From the NCBI GenBank assembly GCA_963753685.1, contig CAVWDE010000021.1, positions 124,001 to 188,000 of the forward strand: 64,000 nt of DNA, written 5' to 3'. Source of the DNA: DATAOG01 sp963753685. GTDB lineage: Bacteria; Pseudomonadota; Alphaproteobacteria; Geminicoccales; Geminicoccaceae. The notes beneath the pieces are model-generated. The model was not told the DNA's origin, did no database searches, and saw only the letters and a list, made by a program, of their open reading frames with translations. Numbering within the stretch: the first letter of the stretch is position 1; each line of letters begins with the position of its first letter. Positions 1 through 9,516 of the stretch are shown here, in pieces. The position numbers and the translations under genes were made by a program.

Positions 1-155
1 CGATCGCGGCCGGCCGCGGCTCGACGCCGCGCTCGATTCTCGACCAGCCGACGACCACCCCGGCGGCGCCGGCGGGCTCGGAGGCCCCAGTCAATCCCGC
101 GACTCCGGCGCCGCCGGCCGCACCGGCCGAGCCGAGCGCGCCGGTCGCCAAATGA
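1..155 (+). CDS. secG: SecG, C-terminal fragment (partial at window edge)
   Basis: Only the tail of this gene is in the window. Read in the third frame it ends at the TGA at 153-155 and gives a low-complexity Ala/Pro/Thr-rich tail preceded by a Ser-Ile-Leu-Asp motif. Such a Pro/Ala-rich extension after the two membrane segments is usual for alphaproteobacterial SecG, the small accessory subunit of the SecYEG translocon. Position just upstream of pyrG also fits. The membrane segments themselves lie outside the window, so the call rests on tail composition and gene order. Confidence 0.65.
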   Translation, partial: IAAGRGSTPRSILDQPTTTPAAPAGSEAPVNPATPAPPAAPAEPSAPVAK

Positions 156-285
156 GCGGCCAGGTCAGCAGCCAGGAGCGGACGGCCGATCGGGCGGCAG
201 GCTCGGGCCGCCCTGCTGGCAGGCCGCACCGGTCGCGCTTTTCGCGATTGCCCTGCGCGCGGTTCTGGCCGATAGTCCTGCTCCC

Positions 286-1914
<1,629 letters not shown>

Positions 1915-1929
1915 GGAAGGGAGCGAGAG

Positions 1930-2802
1930 GTGAACCGGCAGATTGCCATCGGCACGCTCACGATCAGCAACGAGCTGCCATTCGTGCTGATCGCCGGGCC
2001 CTGCCAGATCGAGAGCCGGACGCATGCGCTCGAGACCGCGGCCGCCCTGGTCGAAATTGCGCGCGCGAGAGAGCTTGGGCTGGTCTACAAGAGCTCGTTC
2101 GACAAGGCCAACCGCACCAGCGCCGACAGCCCGCGCGGCCTCGGCCTCGCCAAGGGGATCGAGGTTCTGGCCGAGGTGCGCGAGCGCTACGGCTGCCCGG
2201 TGATCACCGACGTGCACGAGAGCCAACAGTGCCGGCCGGTCGCCGAGGCGGTCGATATCCTGCAGATCCCGGCGTTCCTCTGCCGCCAGACCGACCTTTT
2301 GGCGGCCGCGGCCGCAACCGGCAACGCCATCCACATCAAGAAGGGCCAGTTCCTGGCGCCCTGGGACATGGCGCAGGTGGCGAGCAAGCTCGAGCATTTC
2401 GGCGCCACGCGGCTGCTGCTCGGCGAGCGCGGTACGAGCTTCGGCTACAACACGCTGGTGACCGACTTCCGCGGCCTGCCGCAGATGGCCGCGACCGGCT
2501 GGCCGGTCGTGTTCGATGCCACCCATTCTGTGCAGCAGCCGGGCGGTCTTGGCGGCAGCAGCGGCGGTCAGCGCGAGTTCGTGCCGGTGCTGGCGCGGGC
2601 AGCGCTCGCGGTCGGCGTCGCCGCTTTGTTCATGGAGACCCATCGCGACCCCGACCGGGCGCCCAGCGATGGTCCGAACATGGTGCCGCTGGCCCAGCTG
2701 CCGGCGCTGCTGGACGTGCTGATCGCCTTCGATCGCCTCGCCAAGCAGCACCCCCTCAACGCCGTTCGATCCCCCGCGCTTGTATCCGAGGAACGATCAT
2801 GA
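1930..2802 (+). CDS. kdsA: 3-deoxy-8-phosphooctulonate synthase (KDO-8-P synthase)
   Basis: Condenses phosphoenolpyruvate with arabinose 5-phosphate to make KDO-8-phosphate for lipopolysaccharide core, so the organism very likely makes KDO-type LPS. The 290-residue protein shows IAGPCQIES near the start, YKSSFDKANRTS, DVHE and FDATHSVQQPGG, all hallmarks of the family. Start is GTG at 1930, preceded by a GGAAGGGAGCGAG purine-rich stretch at about 1915-1928. The stop overlaps the eno ATG by four bases (ATGA), indicating translational coupling. Confidence 0.96.
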   Translation: MNRQIAIGTLTISNELPFVLIAGPCQIESRTHALETAAALVEIARARELGLVYKSSFDKANRTSADSPRGLGLAKGIEVLAEVRERYGCPVITDVHESQQCRPVAEAVDILQIPAFLCRQTDLLAAAAATGNAIHIKKGQFLAPWDMAQVASKLEHFGATRLLLGERGTSFGYNTLVTDFRGLPQMAATGWPVVFDATHSVQQPGGLGGSSGGQREFVPVLARAALAVGVAALFMETHRDPDRAPSDGPNMVPLAQLPALLDVLIAFDRLAKQHPLNAVRSPALVSEERS

Positions 2803-4082
2803 CCGAGACCGAGATCGTGGCACTCGCCGGCCGCCAGATCCTGGACAGCCGGGGCAATCCGACCGTCGAGGTCGACGTCACGCTGATCGGCGGCGCCATG
2901 GGTCGCGCCGCGGTGCCGTCGGGCGCGTCGACCGGCTCCAGGGAGGCGATCGAGCTGCGCGACGGCGACCAGGGGGTCTATGGCGGCAAGGGCGTGCTGC
3001 GGGCGGTCGAGGTGGTCAACGGCGAGCTCGCCGATGCCGTGCTCGGCCGCGACGCGTGCGAGCAGGTGGCGATCGACCAGGCGATGATCGAGCTCGACGG
3101 CACCGCCAACAAGAGCCGGCTCGGGGCGAATGCGATCCTGGGCGTGAGCCTCGCGGTCGCCAAGGCGGCTGCCGCCCAGCTCGGCCTGCCGCTCTACCGC
3201 TACGTCGGCGGCACCTCGGCGCGCACCCTGCCGGTGCCGATGATGAATGTGATCAACGGCGGCGTGCACGCCGACAACCCGATCGACCTCCAGGAATTCA
3301 TGATCATGCCGGTCGGCGCGTCCTCCTTCGCCGAGGCGCTGCGGACCGGAGCGGAGATCTTCCACGCGCTGAAGAAGGCGCTCAAGGACGCCGGCCACAA
3401 CACCAACGTCGGCGACGAGGGCGGCTTCGCGCCCAATCTGAAGAGCGCCGACGAAGCCCTTGGCTTCCTTAGCAAATCGGTCGAGGCATCTGGCTACCGT
3501 CTGGGCGAGCAGGTGGTGTTCGCGCTCGATCCGGCGGCGAGCGAGTTCTATCGCGACGGCCGCTACCAGCTGACCGGCGAGGGCAAGACGCTCGATGCCG
3601 AGGGCATGGTCCGGTTCTACGCCGAGCTCTGCGGCCGCTACCCGATCCGCTCGCTCGAGGACGGCATGGCCGAGGACGACTGGGACGGCTGGCGGGCATT
3701 GACCGACACCCTGGGCGCCAAGCTGCAGCTGGTCGGCGACGACATCTTCGTGACCAATCCGGCGATCCTGGCCGAGGGCATCGAGCGCAAGATCGCCAAT
3801 GCGATCCTGATCAAGGTCAACCAGATCGGCAGCTTGAGCGAGACCCTGGAGACCGTCGAGCTCGCGCATACGGCTGCGTACCGGTGCGTGATGTCGCATC
3901 GCTCAGGCGAGACCGAGGACTCAACGATCGCCGATCTCGCGGTCGCCACCAACTGTGGCCAGATCAAGACCGGCTCCTTGTCGCGCTCCGACCGCCTGGC
4001 CAAGTACAACCAGCTGCTGCGGATCGAGGAGGATCTCGGTCCGGTCGGGCGCTACGCGGGCGCGGGTGCGCTGCGGGCCTAG
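2799..4082 (+). CDS. eno: Enolase (phosphopyruvate hydratase)
   Basis: Interconverts 2-phosphoglycerate and phosphoenolpyruvate. Protein of 427 residues, the normal length. Visible motifs are LDSRGNPTVEVDV at the N-terminus, the SGASTGSREA loop, GDEGGFAP, the catalytic LIKVNQIGS lysine strand and the SHRSGETED signature. The ATG at 2799 overlaps the kdsA stop. Enolase product feeds both kdsA (PEP use) and the pdh genes downstream, so the cluster groups PEP and pyruvate metabolism. Confidence 0.97.
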   Translation: MTETEIVALAGRQILDSRGNPTVEVDVTLIGGAMGRAAVPSGASTGSREAIELRDGDQGVYGGKGVLRAVEVVNGELADAVLGRDACEQVAIDQAMIELDGTANKSRLGANAILGVSLAVAKAAAAQLGLPLYRYVGGTSARTLPVPMMNVINGGVHADNPIDLQEFMIMPVGASSFAEALRTGAEIFHALKKALKDAGHNTNVGDEGGFAPNLKSADEALGFLSKSVEASGYRLGEQVVFALDPAASEFYRDGRYQLTGEGKTLDAEGMVRFYAELCGRYPIRSLEDGMAEDDWDGWRALTDTLGAKLQLVGDDIFVTNPAILAEGIERKIANAILIKVNQIGSLSETLETVELAHTAAYRCVMSHRSGETEDSTIADLAVATNCGQIKTGSLSRSDRLAKYNQLLRIEEDLGPVGRYAGAGALRA

Positions 4083-4090
4083 TGACGGCG

Positions 4091-4426
4091 ATGCTCGCCC
4101 GCCTGTCCGGCTGGGCGCGGCGCGTGCGTCGGCAGCACTGGCTGGCCCTGCTCGGCCTGACCCTGGTGGTGTATTTTGGCTACCACGCGGTCAGCGGCAG
4201 CCGTGGCCTGCTCGCCTGGCGCGAGGTCAGCGCGGAGCTCGCGGCCAGCCAGCAGGAGCTGAACGGGCTGCGCGCGGAACGCACCGCGCTCGAGCAGAAG
4301 GTCAAGCGGCTGCGTCACGATTCTTTGGATCCCGATCTGATCGACGAGCTGGCGCGCAAGGAGCTGAGCTTCGTCGAGCCCATGGACGTGATCATTTTGC
4401 TCGATGCCAAGGACGGGTCGAAGTAG
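4091..4426 (+). CDS. FtsB/DivIC-family septum formation initiator
   Basis: Small single-pass inner-membrane division protein, about 111 residues. A basic start (MLARLSGWARRVRRQHW) precedes one hydrophobic segment (about residues 18-35), then a coiled coil with heptads around ELAASQQELNGLRAERTALEQK and the conserved end region with DLIDELARKELSFV. This layout matches FtsB, partner of FtsL and FtsQ. Location directly after eno is the classical place for ftsB. The start could instead be GTG at 4082, overlapping the eno stop by one base; neither has a strong ribosome site. The family call is secure, the exact start is not. Confidence 0.85.
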   Translation: MLARLSGWARRVRRQHWLALLGLTLVVYFGYHAVSGSRGLLAWREVSAELAASQQELNGLRAERTALEQKVKRLRHDSLDPDLIDELARKELSFVEPMDVIILLDAKDGSK

Positions 4427-4454
4427 CCTGGACGCGATCATCGACGAAACAGCG

Positions 4455-4478
4455 GGGACGAATGGCCGGGACGAATGG
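4455..4478 (+). repeat. Short direct repeat GGGACGAATGG x2 upstream of pdhA
   Basis: The 11-base word GGGACGAATGG occurs at 4455-4465 and 4468-4478, a 13-base period. It lies in the 158-base gap between the ftsB-like gene and pdhA, where the pdh promoter should be. It could be a regulator half-site pair or chance; the sequence alone does not decide. Confidence 0.3.
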
Positions 4479-4584
4479 CTGGTATGCTGCCGCAAGGGTT
4501 AACAGCGGTCAGCGGATGTTGTTTAACGAGGGCGCGCCGCTTGGGTGGGGTCGTCGTCCGGACCAGTAGTGGGAGGTTGTGATC

Positions 4585-5616
4585 ATGGCCAGCGCGCAGC
4601 GTGAGGTCGTCGCCGTCGTCGGCGAGGACGACGTAGCCAACCGGCGGGCGGCGGGCCACGACCGCGAACTGCTGTTGACCTACTACCGCGACATGCTCCT
4701 GATCCGACGCTTCGAGGAGAAAGCCGGTCAGCTCTACGGCATGGGCCTGATCGGCGGCTTCTGTCACCTCTACATCGGCCAGGAGGCGGTCGCCGTCGGC
4801 GTCCAGCATGCGCTCGAGCAGGGCGATTCGGTGATCACCGCCTACCGCGACCATGGCCATATGCTGGCGACCGGGATGGACCCGCGCCGGGTGATGGCCG
4901 AGCTGACCGGCCGGGTCACCGGCTATTCCAAGGGCAAGGGCGGCTCGATGCACATGTTCGCCCGCGATAAGCATTTCTACGGCGGCCACGGCATCGTCGG
5001 CGCCTGCGTGCCGCTCGGCACCGGGATCGCGTTCGCCCACAAGTACCGCGAGGACGGCGGCGTCTGCGTCACCTATCTGGGCGACGGCGCGGTCAACCAG
5101 GGCCAGGTCTACGAGGCGTTCAACATGGCAGCGCTGTGGAAGCTGCCGGTGGTCTACGTGATCGAGAACAACAAATACGGCATGGGCACCTCGGTCGAGC
5201 GCGCCTCGGCCAGCATCGAGCTGTACCGGCGCGGCGAGGCCTACGGCATCCCCGGCCGGCCGATCGACGGCATGGACGTGCTGGCGGTCCGGGATGCCGC
5301 CGAGGAGGCGGTTGCCCACGCCCGCCTCAAGGGTCCGATCGTGCTCGAGGCGCTGACCTATCGCTATCGCGGCCATTCGATGTCGGACCCGGCCAAGTAC
5401 CGCTCGCGCCAGGAGGTCCAGGAGGTGCGCACCGAGCGCGATCCGATCGACCGGCTGCGCAAGACCATGCTCGATGGCGCGGTCGCGGGCGAGGAGACCT
5501 TCAAGGCGATCGACAAGGAGATCCGCGCGATCGTCAACGAGGCCGCGAGCTTCGCCCAGGACAGCCCGGAGCCCGGTCCGGACGAGCTCTACAAGGATGT
5601 CTATCTGAACGGCTGA
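4585..5616 (+). CDS. pdhA: Pyruvate dehydrogenase E1 component, alpha subunit
   Basis: Thiamine-diphosphate-dependent decarboxylation of pyruvate as an alpha2beta2 E1 with PdhB. The 343-residue protein has GFCHLYIGQEAVAVG, GKGGSMHMF and the ThDP motif GDGAVNQGQ...ENN (GDG to NN spacing typical). The serine loop region YRGHSMSDPAKYRS is present. Start ATG at 4585 is preferred over GTG 4579 because GGGAGG at 4571-4576 sits eight bases upstream. First gene of a pdhA-pdhB-pdhC operon with short gaps. Confidence 0.96.
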   Translation: MASAQREVVAVVGEDDVANRRAAGHDRELLLTYYRDMLLIRRFEEKAGQLYGMGLIGGFCHLYIGQEAVAVGVQHALEQGDSVITAYRDHGHMLATGMDPRRVMAELTGRVTGYSKGKGGSMHMFARDKHFYGGHGIVGACVPLGTGIAFAHKYREDGGVCVTYLGDGAVNQGQVYEAFNMAALWKLPVVYVIENNKYGMGTSVERASASIELYRRGEAYGIPGRPIDGMDVLAVRDAAEEAVAHARLKGPIVLEALTYRYRGHSMSDPAKYRSRQEVQEVRTERDPIDRLRKTMLDGAVAGEETFKAIDKEIRAIVNEAASFAQDSPEPGPDELYKDVYLNG

Positions 5617-5648
5617 CGTCTGCTCCGCTTACCCCAGGAAGCCCCAAC

Positions 5649-7049
5649 ATGCCGACCCAGCTCCTGATGCCCGCCCTGTCGCCGACTATGACCGAGGGCA
5701 ACCTCGCGAAATGGCTGAAGGCCGAGGGTGATGCCGTCGCGACGGGCGACGTTTTGGCCGAGATCGAGACCGACAAGGCGACCATGGAGATCGAGGCGGT
5801 CGAGGACGGCGTGCTCGGGCGCATCCTGGTCCCGGAAGGCACCGAGGCGATCGCGGTCAACACGCCGATCGCCCTTCTGCTGGCCGAAGGCGAAGGCCGC
5901 GCGGCCCTCGATCAGGCGGCAGCGCCGGCGGCCACGGCGTCCGCGGCCCAGCCGATCACGGCTCCGGCCCCGACCCCGACGCCAGCGCGCGTGACCAGCT
6001 CCGGCAACGGCGCGGCGGCAGTTGCCATGCCGACCGCGGTCGAAGCCGAGATCCCGGCCGGCACGCCCATGATCAGGCAGACCGTGCGCGACGCCCTGCG
6101 CGATGCCATGGCCGAGGAGATGCGGCGCGATCCCGACGTGTTCCTGATGGGCGAGGAGGTCGCGGAGTATCAGGGCGCCTACAAGGTGAGCCAGGGGCTG
6201 CTGGAGGAGTTCGGCGTCCGCCGCGTGATCGATACGCCGATCACCGAGCATGGCTTCGCCGGTCTCGGGGTGGGCGCCGCGTTCGCAGGGCTCAGGCCGA
6301 TCATCGAGTTCATGACCTGGAACTTCGCCATGCAGGCGATGGATCATCTGATCAACTCGGCGGCCAAGACGCTCTACATGGCCGGTGGCGAGCTCGGCTG
6401 CCCGATCGTGTTCCGCGGGCCCAATGGCGCCGCCGCCCGGGTCGGCGCCCAGCACAGCCAGGAGTACAGCACCTGGTACGGCCATTGCCCGGGCCTCAAG
6501 GTGATCGCCCCCTATTCGGCGGCGGATGCCAAGGGCCTGCTCAAAGCCGCGATCCGCGATCCCGATCCGGTGATCTTCCTCGAGAACGAGATCCTCTACG
6601 GCCATGCCTTCGAGGTGCCGCAGGTCGACGACTTCGTGCTGCCGATCGGCCGCGCCAAGGTGCTGCGCGAGGGCTCCGACGTCACCATCGTCGCCTTCGG
6701 TCTGATGGTCGAGCGGGCGCTGCAGGCGGCCGAGGCGCTCGCCAAGGAGGGTATCCGGGCCGAGGTGATCGACCTGCGCACGATCCGCCCGCTCGACGTC
6801 CAGACCATCGTCGCCTCGGTCAGGAAGACCAACCGGCTGGTCTCGGTCGAGGAGGGCTGGCCGACCTTTGGCATGGGTGCTGAGCTCGCCGCGGTCATGA
6901 TGGAGCAGGCCTTCGACCACCTCGACGCGCCCGTTCGCCGGATCACCGGCAAGGACGTGCCGATGCCGTATGCCGCCAATCTCGAGCGTTTGGCGCTGCC
7001 CCAGACCGAGGACGTGGTCAAGGGTGTCAAGGCCGTCTGCTACGCTTGA
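5649..7049 (+). CDS. pdhB: Pyruvate dehydrogenase E1 component, beta subunit with N-terminal lipoyl domain
   Basis: Partner of PdhA. Unlike the usual roughly 330-residue E1 beta, this 466-residue form carries an N-terminal lipoyl domain (residues about 1-80) with the lipoylation lysine in ETDKATME (Lys43), then an Ala/Pro linker, then the transketolase-like E1 beta domain starting near TVRDALRDAMAEEM and ending with the C-terminal transketolase domain (VIDLRTIRPLD). Lipoylated E1 beta is a known trait of alphaproteobacterial complexes. Lipoate would be supplied by LipA encoded downstream. Confidence 0.95.
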   Translation: MPTQLLMPALSPTMTEGNLAKWLKAEGDAVATGDVLAEIETDKATMEIEAVEDGVLGRILVPEGTEAIAVNTPIALLLAEGEGRAALDQAAAPAATASAAQPITAPAPTPTPARVTSSGNGAAAVAMPTAVEAEIPAGTPMIRQTVRDALRDAMAEEMRRDPDVFLMGEEVAEYQGAYKVSQGLLEEFGVRRVIDTPITEHGFAGLGVGAAFAGLRPIIEFMTWNFAMQAMDHLINSAAKTLYMAGGELGCPIVFRGPNGAAARVGAQHSQEYSTWYGHCPGLKVIAPYSAADAKGLLKAAIRDPDPVIFLENEILYGHAFEVPQVDDFVLPIGRAKVLREGSDVTIVAFGLMVERALQAAEALAKEGIRAEVIDLRTIRPLDVQTIVASVRKTNRLVSVEEGWPTFGMGAELAAVMMEQAFDHLDAPVRRITGKDVPMPYAANLERLALPQTEDVVKGVKAVCYA

Positions 7050-7085
7050 GCTGAGAACGACAAGAGCCGGAAAAAACAGGGAAAA

Positions 7086-8420
7086 ATGGGCATGCCGATC
7101 GAGATCCTGATGCCGGCGCTCTCGCCCACGATGACCGAGGGCAATCTGGCGCGCTGGCTGAAGCGGGAGGGCGATGCGGTCAGCGCCGGCGACGTTTTGG
7201 CCGAGATCGAGACCGACAAGGCGACCATGGAGGTCGAGGCGGTCGACGAGGGCCGGCTTGGCAAGATCCTGATCGCCGACGGCACCGAGGGGGTCGCGGT
7301 CAACACGCCGATCGCCCTGCTCCTCGAGGAGGGCGAGGAGGCCTCGGCCGCCGACGCGCCGCCGCCTGTGGCCGCCGCGCCCGCCAAGCCCGCCGCCGCG
7401 CCCGCTGCGGCTGCCGCCGCCACGCCGACAGTTGCCCAATCTGGCAACGGCGCCGATCGCGGCGGCCGGATCTTCGCGAGCCCGCTCGCCAAGCGGATGG
7501 CCGAGCAGGCGGGGATCGATCTCGGCAGCCTGACCGGCAGCGGTCCGCACGGCCGGATCATCAAGGTCGACATCGAGCGCGCAATCAAGGCGGCGACAGC
7601 CGTCGCAGCGGCGCCCGCTGCCGCGCCATCGCCGACCGTCGCAGCCCACGCAGCAGCATCCGCCACGCCGATCCCGGCGCCGAAGCCTGCGCCAATCCCA
7701 ATGGCAGCCCTGCCGCCGGCCGCGGCGGCCTTCACCGAGCAGCCGCTCTCCAACATGCGCAAGGTGATCGCGCGCCGCCTGACCGAGGCCAAGCAGACGA
7801 TCCCGCACTTCTATCTGAGCATGGACTGCGAGCTGGACGCGCTGCTCAAGCTGCGCCAGGAGCTGAACGGCCGCGCCGGCGCGGATTACAAGCTCTCGGT
7901 CAACGACTTCGTGATCAAGGCCGCAGCACTCGCGCTGCGCAAGGTGCCCAAGGCCAACGCGTCGTTCGGCGGCGACAGGATCTACCTCTACCGGGACGTC
8001 GACATCGGGGTCGCGGTCGCGATCGCGGATGGCCTGGTGACGCCCGTGATCCGCAACGCCGATCACAAGGGCCTCGCGGCCATCTCCAACGAGATGCGCG
8101 ATCTGTCGGCCCGCGCCCGCGACCCGGGCGGCATGAAGCTCAAGCCCGAGGAATACCAGGGCGGCAGCCTCTCGATCTCGAATCTCGGCATGTACGGCGT
8201 GCGCGACTTTCAGGCGGTGATCAACCCGCCCCAGGCGTCGATCCTCGCGGTCGGCGCGGGCGAGCTGCGCCCGGTGATCAAGGACGGCGCGCTCGCCAGC
8301 GCCACGGTCATGACCGTCACCCTCTCGATCGACCACCGGGTGGTCGATGGCGCGATCGGCGCCGAGCTGCTCCAGGCCTTCAAGGGCTTGATCCAAGACC
8401 CGTTCGCGATGCTCCTGTGA
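7086..8420 (+). CDS. pdhC: Dihydrolipoamide acetyltransferase (pyruvate dehydrogenase E2)
   Basis: Core of the complex; transfers acetyl from lipoyl-lysine to CoA. 444 residues: one lipoyl domain (Lys45 in ETDKATMEVE), Ala/Pro linker, peripheral subunit-binding domain (FASPLAKRMAEQAGIDL...GPHGRIIKVDIE, about 135-170), second linker, and the catalytic domain ending in DHRVVDGAIGAE with the HxxxDG active-site motif. The lipoyl domain is nearly identical in residues 5-45 to that of PdhB. A purine-rich stretch precedes ATG 7086; a second in-frame ATG lies at 7092. The stop is followed by two DUF29 genes before lpdA. Confidence 0.96.
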   Translation: MGMPIEILMPALSPTMTEGNLARWLKREGDAVSAGDVLAEIETDKATMEVEAVDEGRLGKILIADGTEGVAVNTPIALLLEEGEEASAADAPPPVAAAPAKPAAAPAAAAAATPTVAQSGNGADRGGRIFASPLAKRMAEQAGIDLGSLTGSGPHGRIIKVDIERAIKAATAVAAAPAAAPSPTVAAHAAASATPIPAPKPAPIPMAALPPAAAAFTEQPLSNMRKVIARRLTEAKQTIPHFYLSMDCELDALLKLRQELNGRAGADYKLSVNDFVIKAAALALRKVPKANASFGGDRIYLYRDVDIGVAVAIADGLVTPVIRNADHKGLAAISNEMRDLSARARDPGGMKLKPEEYQGGSLSISNLGMYGVRDFQAVINPPQASILAVGAGELRPVIKDGALASATVMTVTLSIDHRVVDGAIGAELLQAFKGLIQDPFAMLL

Positions 8421-8428
8421 AGGTGCCG

Positions 8429-8953
8429 ATGGCGACCAAACCGGCCAAGCTCTACGACCAGGATTTCTACGCCTGGACCCAGGAACAGGCGGCGGTCCTG
8501 CGCGAGCATTTCCGGGGCGACCACCGCCTCGACGTCGAGCATCTGGCCGAGGAGGTCGAGGATCTGGGTGATTCTGAACTGCAGGCGGTCGAAAGCTTCG
8601 TCGAGCAGATCATCGCGCATCTTTTGAAGCTCGACTATTCCGGCCAGAGCGATCCGCGGACACATTGGCGTGCCGAGGTCCTGAACTTCCGCCGTAACGC
8701 CGACCGCAAGATGTCGCCGACGATCCGTCGCAAGGTCGAGACCGATCTCGAGGGACGTTATGCGCGCGGGCGGGAGATTGCAGCCGTGGGCGCGATGGTC
8801 CACGAGCCCGACCTGATCCGCCGCCTGCCCAAGACCTGCCCTTACGACTGGGGTATGATTTGGCACCGGGATGTCATCGCCGAAGCTGGTTTCGACCTCT
8901 CCGAGGAGGACGACACGCCGCCGAAGAAGCGACGTGGCAAGAGGAAGGCCTGA
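8429..8953 (+). CDS. DUF29 family protein, copy 1
   Basis: Function unknown. About 174 residues. It begins with the DUF29 signature LYDQDFYAWTQEQA and continues with the conserved acidic block HLAEEVEDLGDSE and the helix FVEQIIAHLLKLDYS. The C-terminus is rich in Lys/Arg. ATG 8429 is chosen because GAAGG (8419-8423) lies five bases upstream; GTG 8417, overlapping the pdhC stop, is the alternative. Cytoplasmic, with no signal or membrane segment. It sits between pdhC and lpdA in tight spacing, so it should be cotranscribed with the pyruvate dehydrogenase genes, but nothing in the sequence ties it to the enzyme. Confidence 0.85.
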   Translation: MATKPAKLYDQDFYAWTQEQAAVLREHFRGDHRLDVEHLAEEVEDLGDSELQAVESFVEQIIAHLLKLDYSGQSDPRTHWRAEVLNFRRNADRKMSPTIRRKVETDLEGRYARGREIAAVGAMVHEPDLIRRLPKTCPYDWGMIWHRDVIAEAGFDLSEEDDTPPKKRRGKRKA

Positions 8954-9516
8954 TGGCGCGACGATCGGAGGAGGTGAGGGACGGCCCTGGGACCGCTACC
9001 GAGGCTGCGGTCCTCTACGAGCAGGATTTCTACGCCTGGACTCAGGCGCAGGCGCAGGCGCTGCGCAGGCATTTCCAGGGCGACAACCGCATCGATGTCG
9101 AGCGTCTGGCCGAGGAGATCGAAGATCTGGGCGGTTCCCAACTCCATGCGGTCGAAAGCTTCGTACAGCAGATCATGGCGCATCTGTTGAAGCTCGACTT
9201 TTCCGGCTTCGACCTGCCGCGCCGGCACTGGCGCAGCGAGATCGTGGCGTTCCGCACGAGCATGGAACGCAAGATGTCGCCTTCCATCAGGCGCACGGTT
9301 CGGCAGGCGCTGCCGGAGCTGTACGAGGGCGCGCTCAACCTGGCTGCCGCCTCGTTGGACGCAGAGCCGGATCTGGGCAATCACTTGCCGAAGCTGTGCC
9401 CGTACGATTGGGCCGCGGTTACGGAACGGGACGTCTGGGCCGAGGGCGGCTTTGGGTTCCCCGCAAGCCATGGAACTCCGCCCAAGAAACGACGCGTCGG
9501 GGGGAAAAAAACCTGA
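8953..9516 (+). CDS. DUF29 family protein, copy 2
   Basis: Tandem paralogue of the preceding gene, 187 residues. Shared blocks include LYEQDFYAWTQAQA, RLAEEIEDLGGSQL, AVESFVQQIMAHLLKLDFSG, CPYDWAA near the C-terminus, and a basic tail (PPKKRRVGGKK). Start ATG overlaps the previous stop (TGATG) and is preceded by AGGAAGG. Its own stop overlaps the lpdA ATG in the same way, so translation of DUF29-DUF29-lpdA is probably coupled. Function unknown; the basic nuclear-signal-like tail is just a run of Lys/Arg in a bacterium and could bind nucleic acid, which is a guess. Confidence 0.85.
   Translation: MARRSEEVRDGPGTATEAAVLYEQDFYAWTQAQAQALRRHFQGDNRIDVERLAEEIEDLGGSQLHAVESFVQQIMAHLLKLDFSGFDLPRRHWRSEIVAFRTSMERKMSPSIRRTVRQALPELYEGALNLAAASLDAEPDLGNHLPKLCPYDWAAVTERDVWAEGGFGFPASHGTPPKKRRVGGKKT

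Noticed and set aside
156..285. tRNA gene between secG and pyrG
   Set aside because: A tRNA is common at this place in some relatives, but I could not fold a cloverleaf or find a T-loop motif here.
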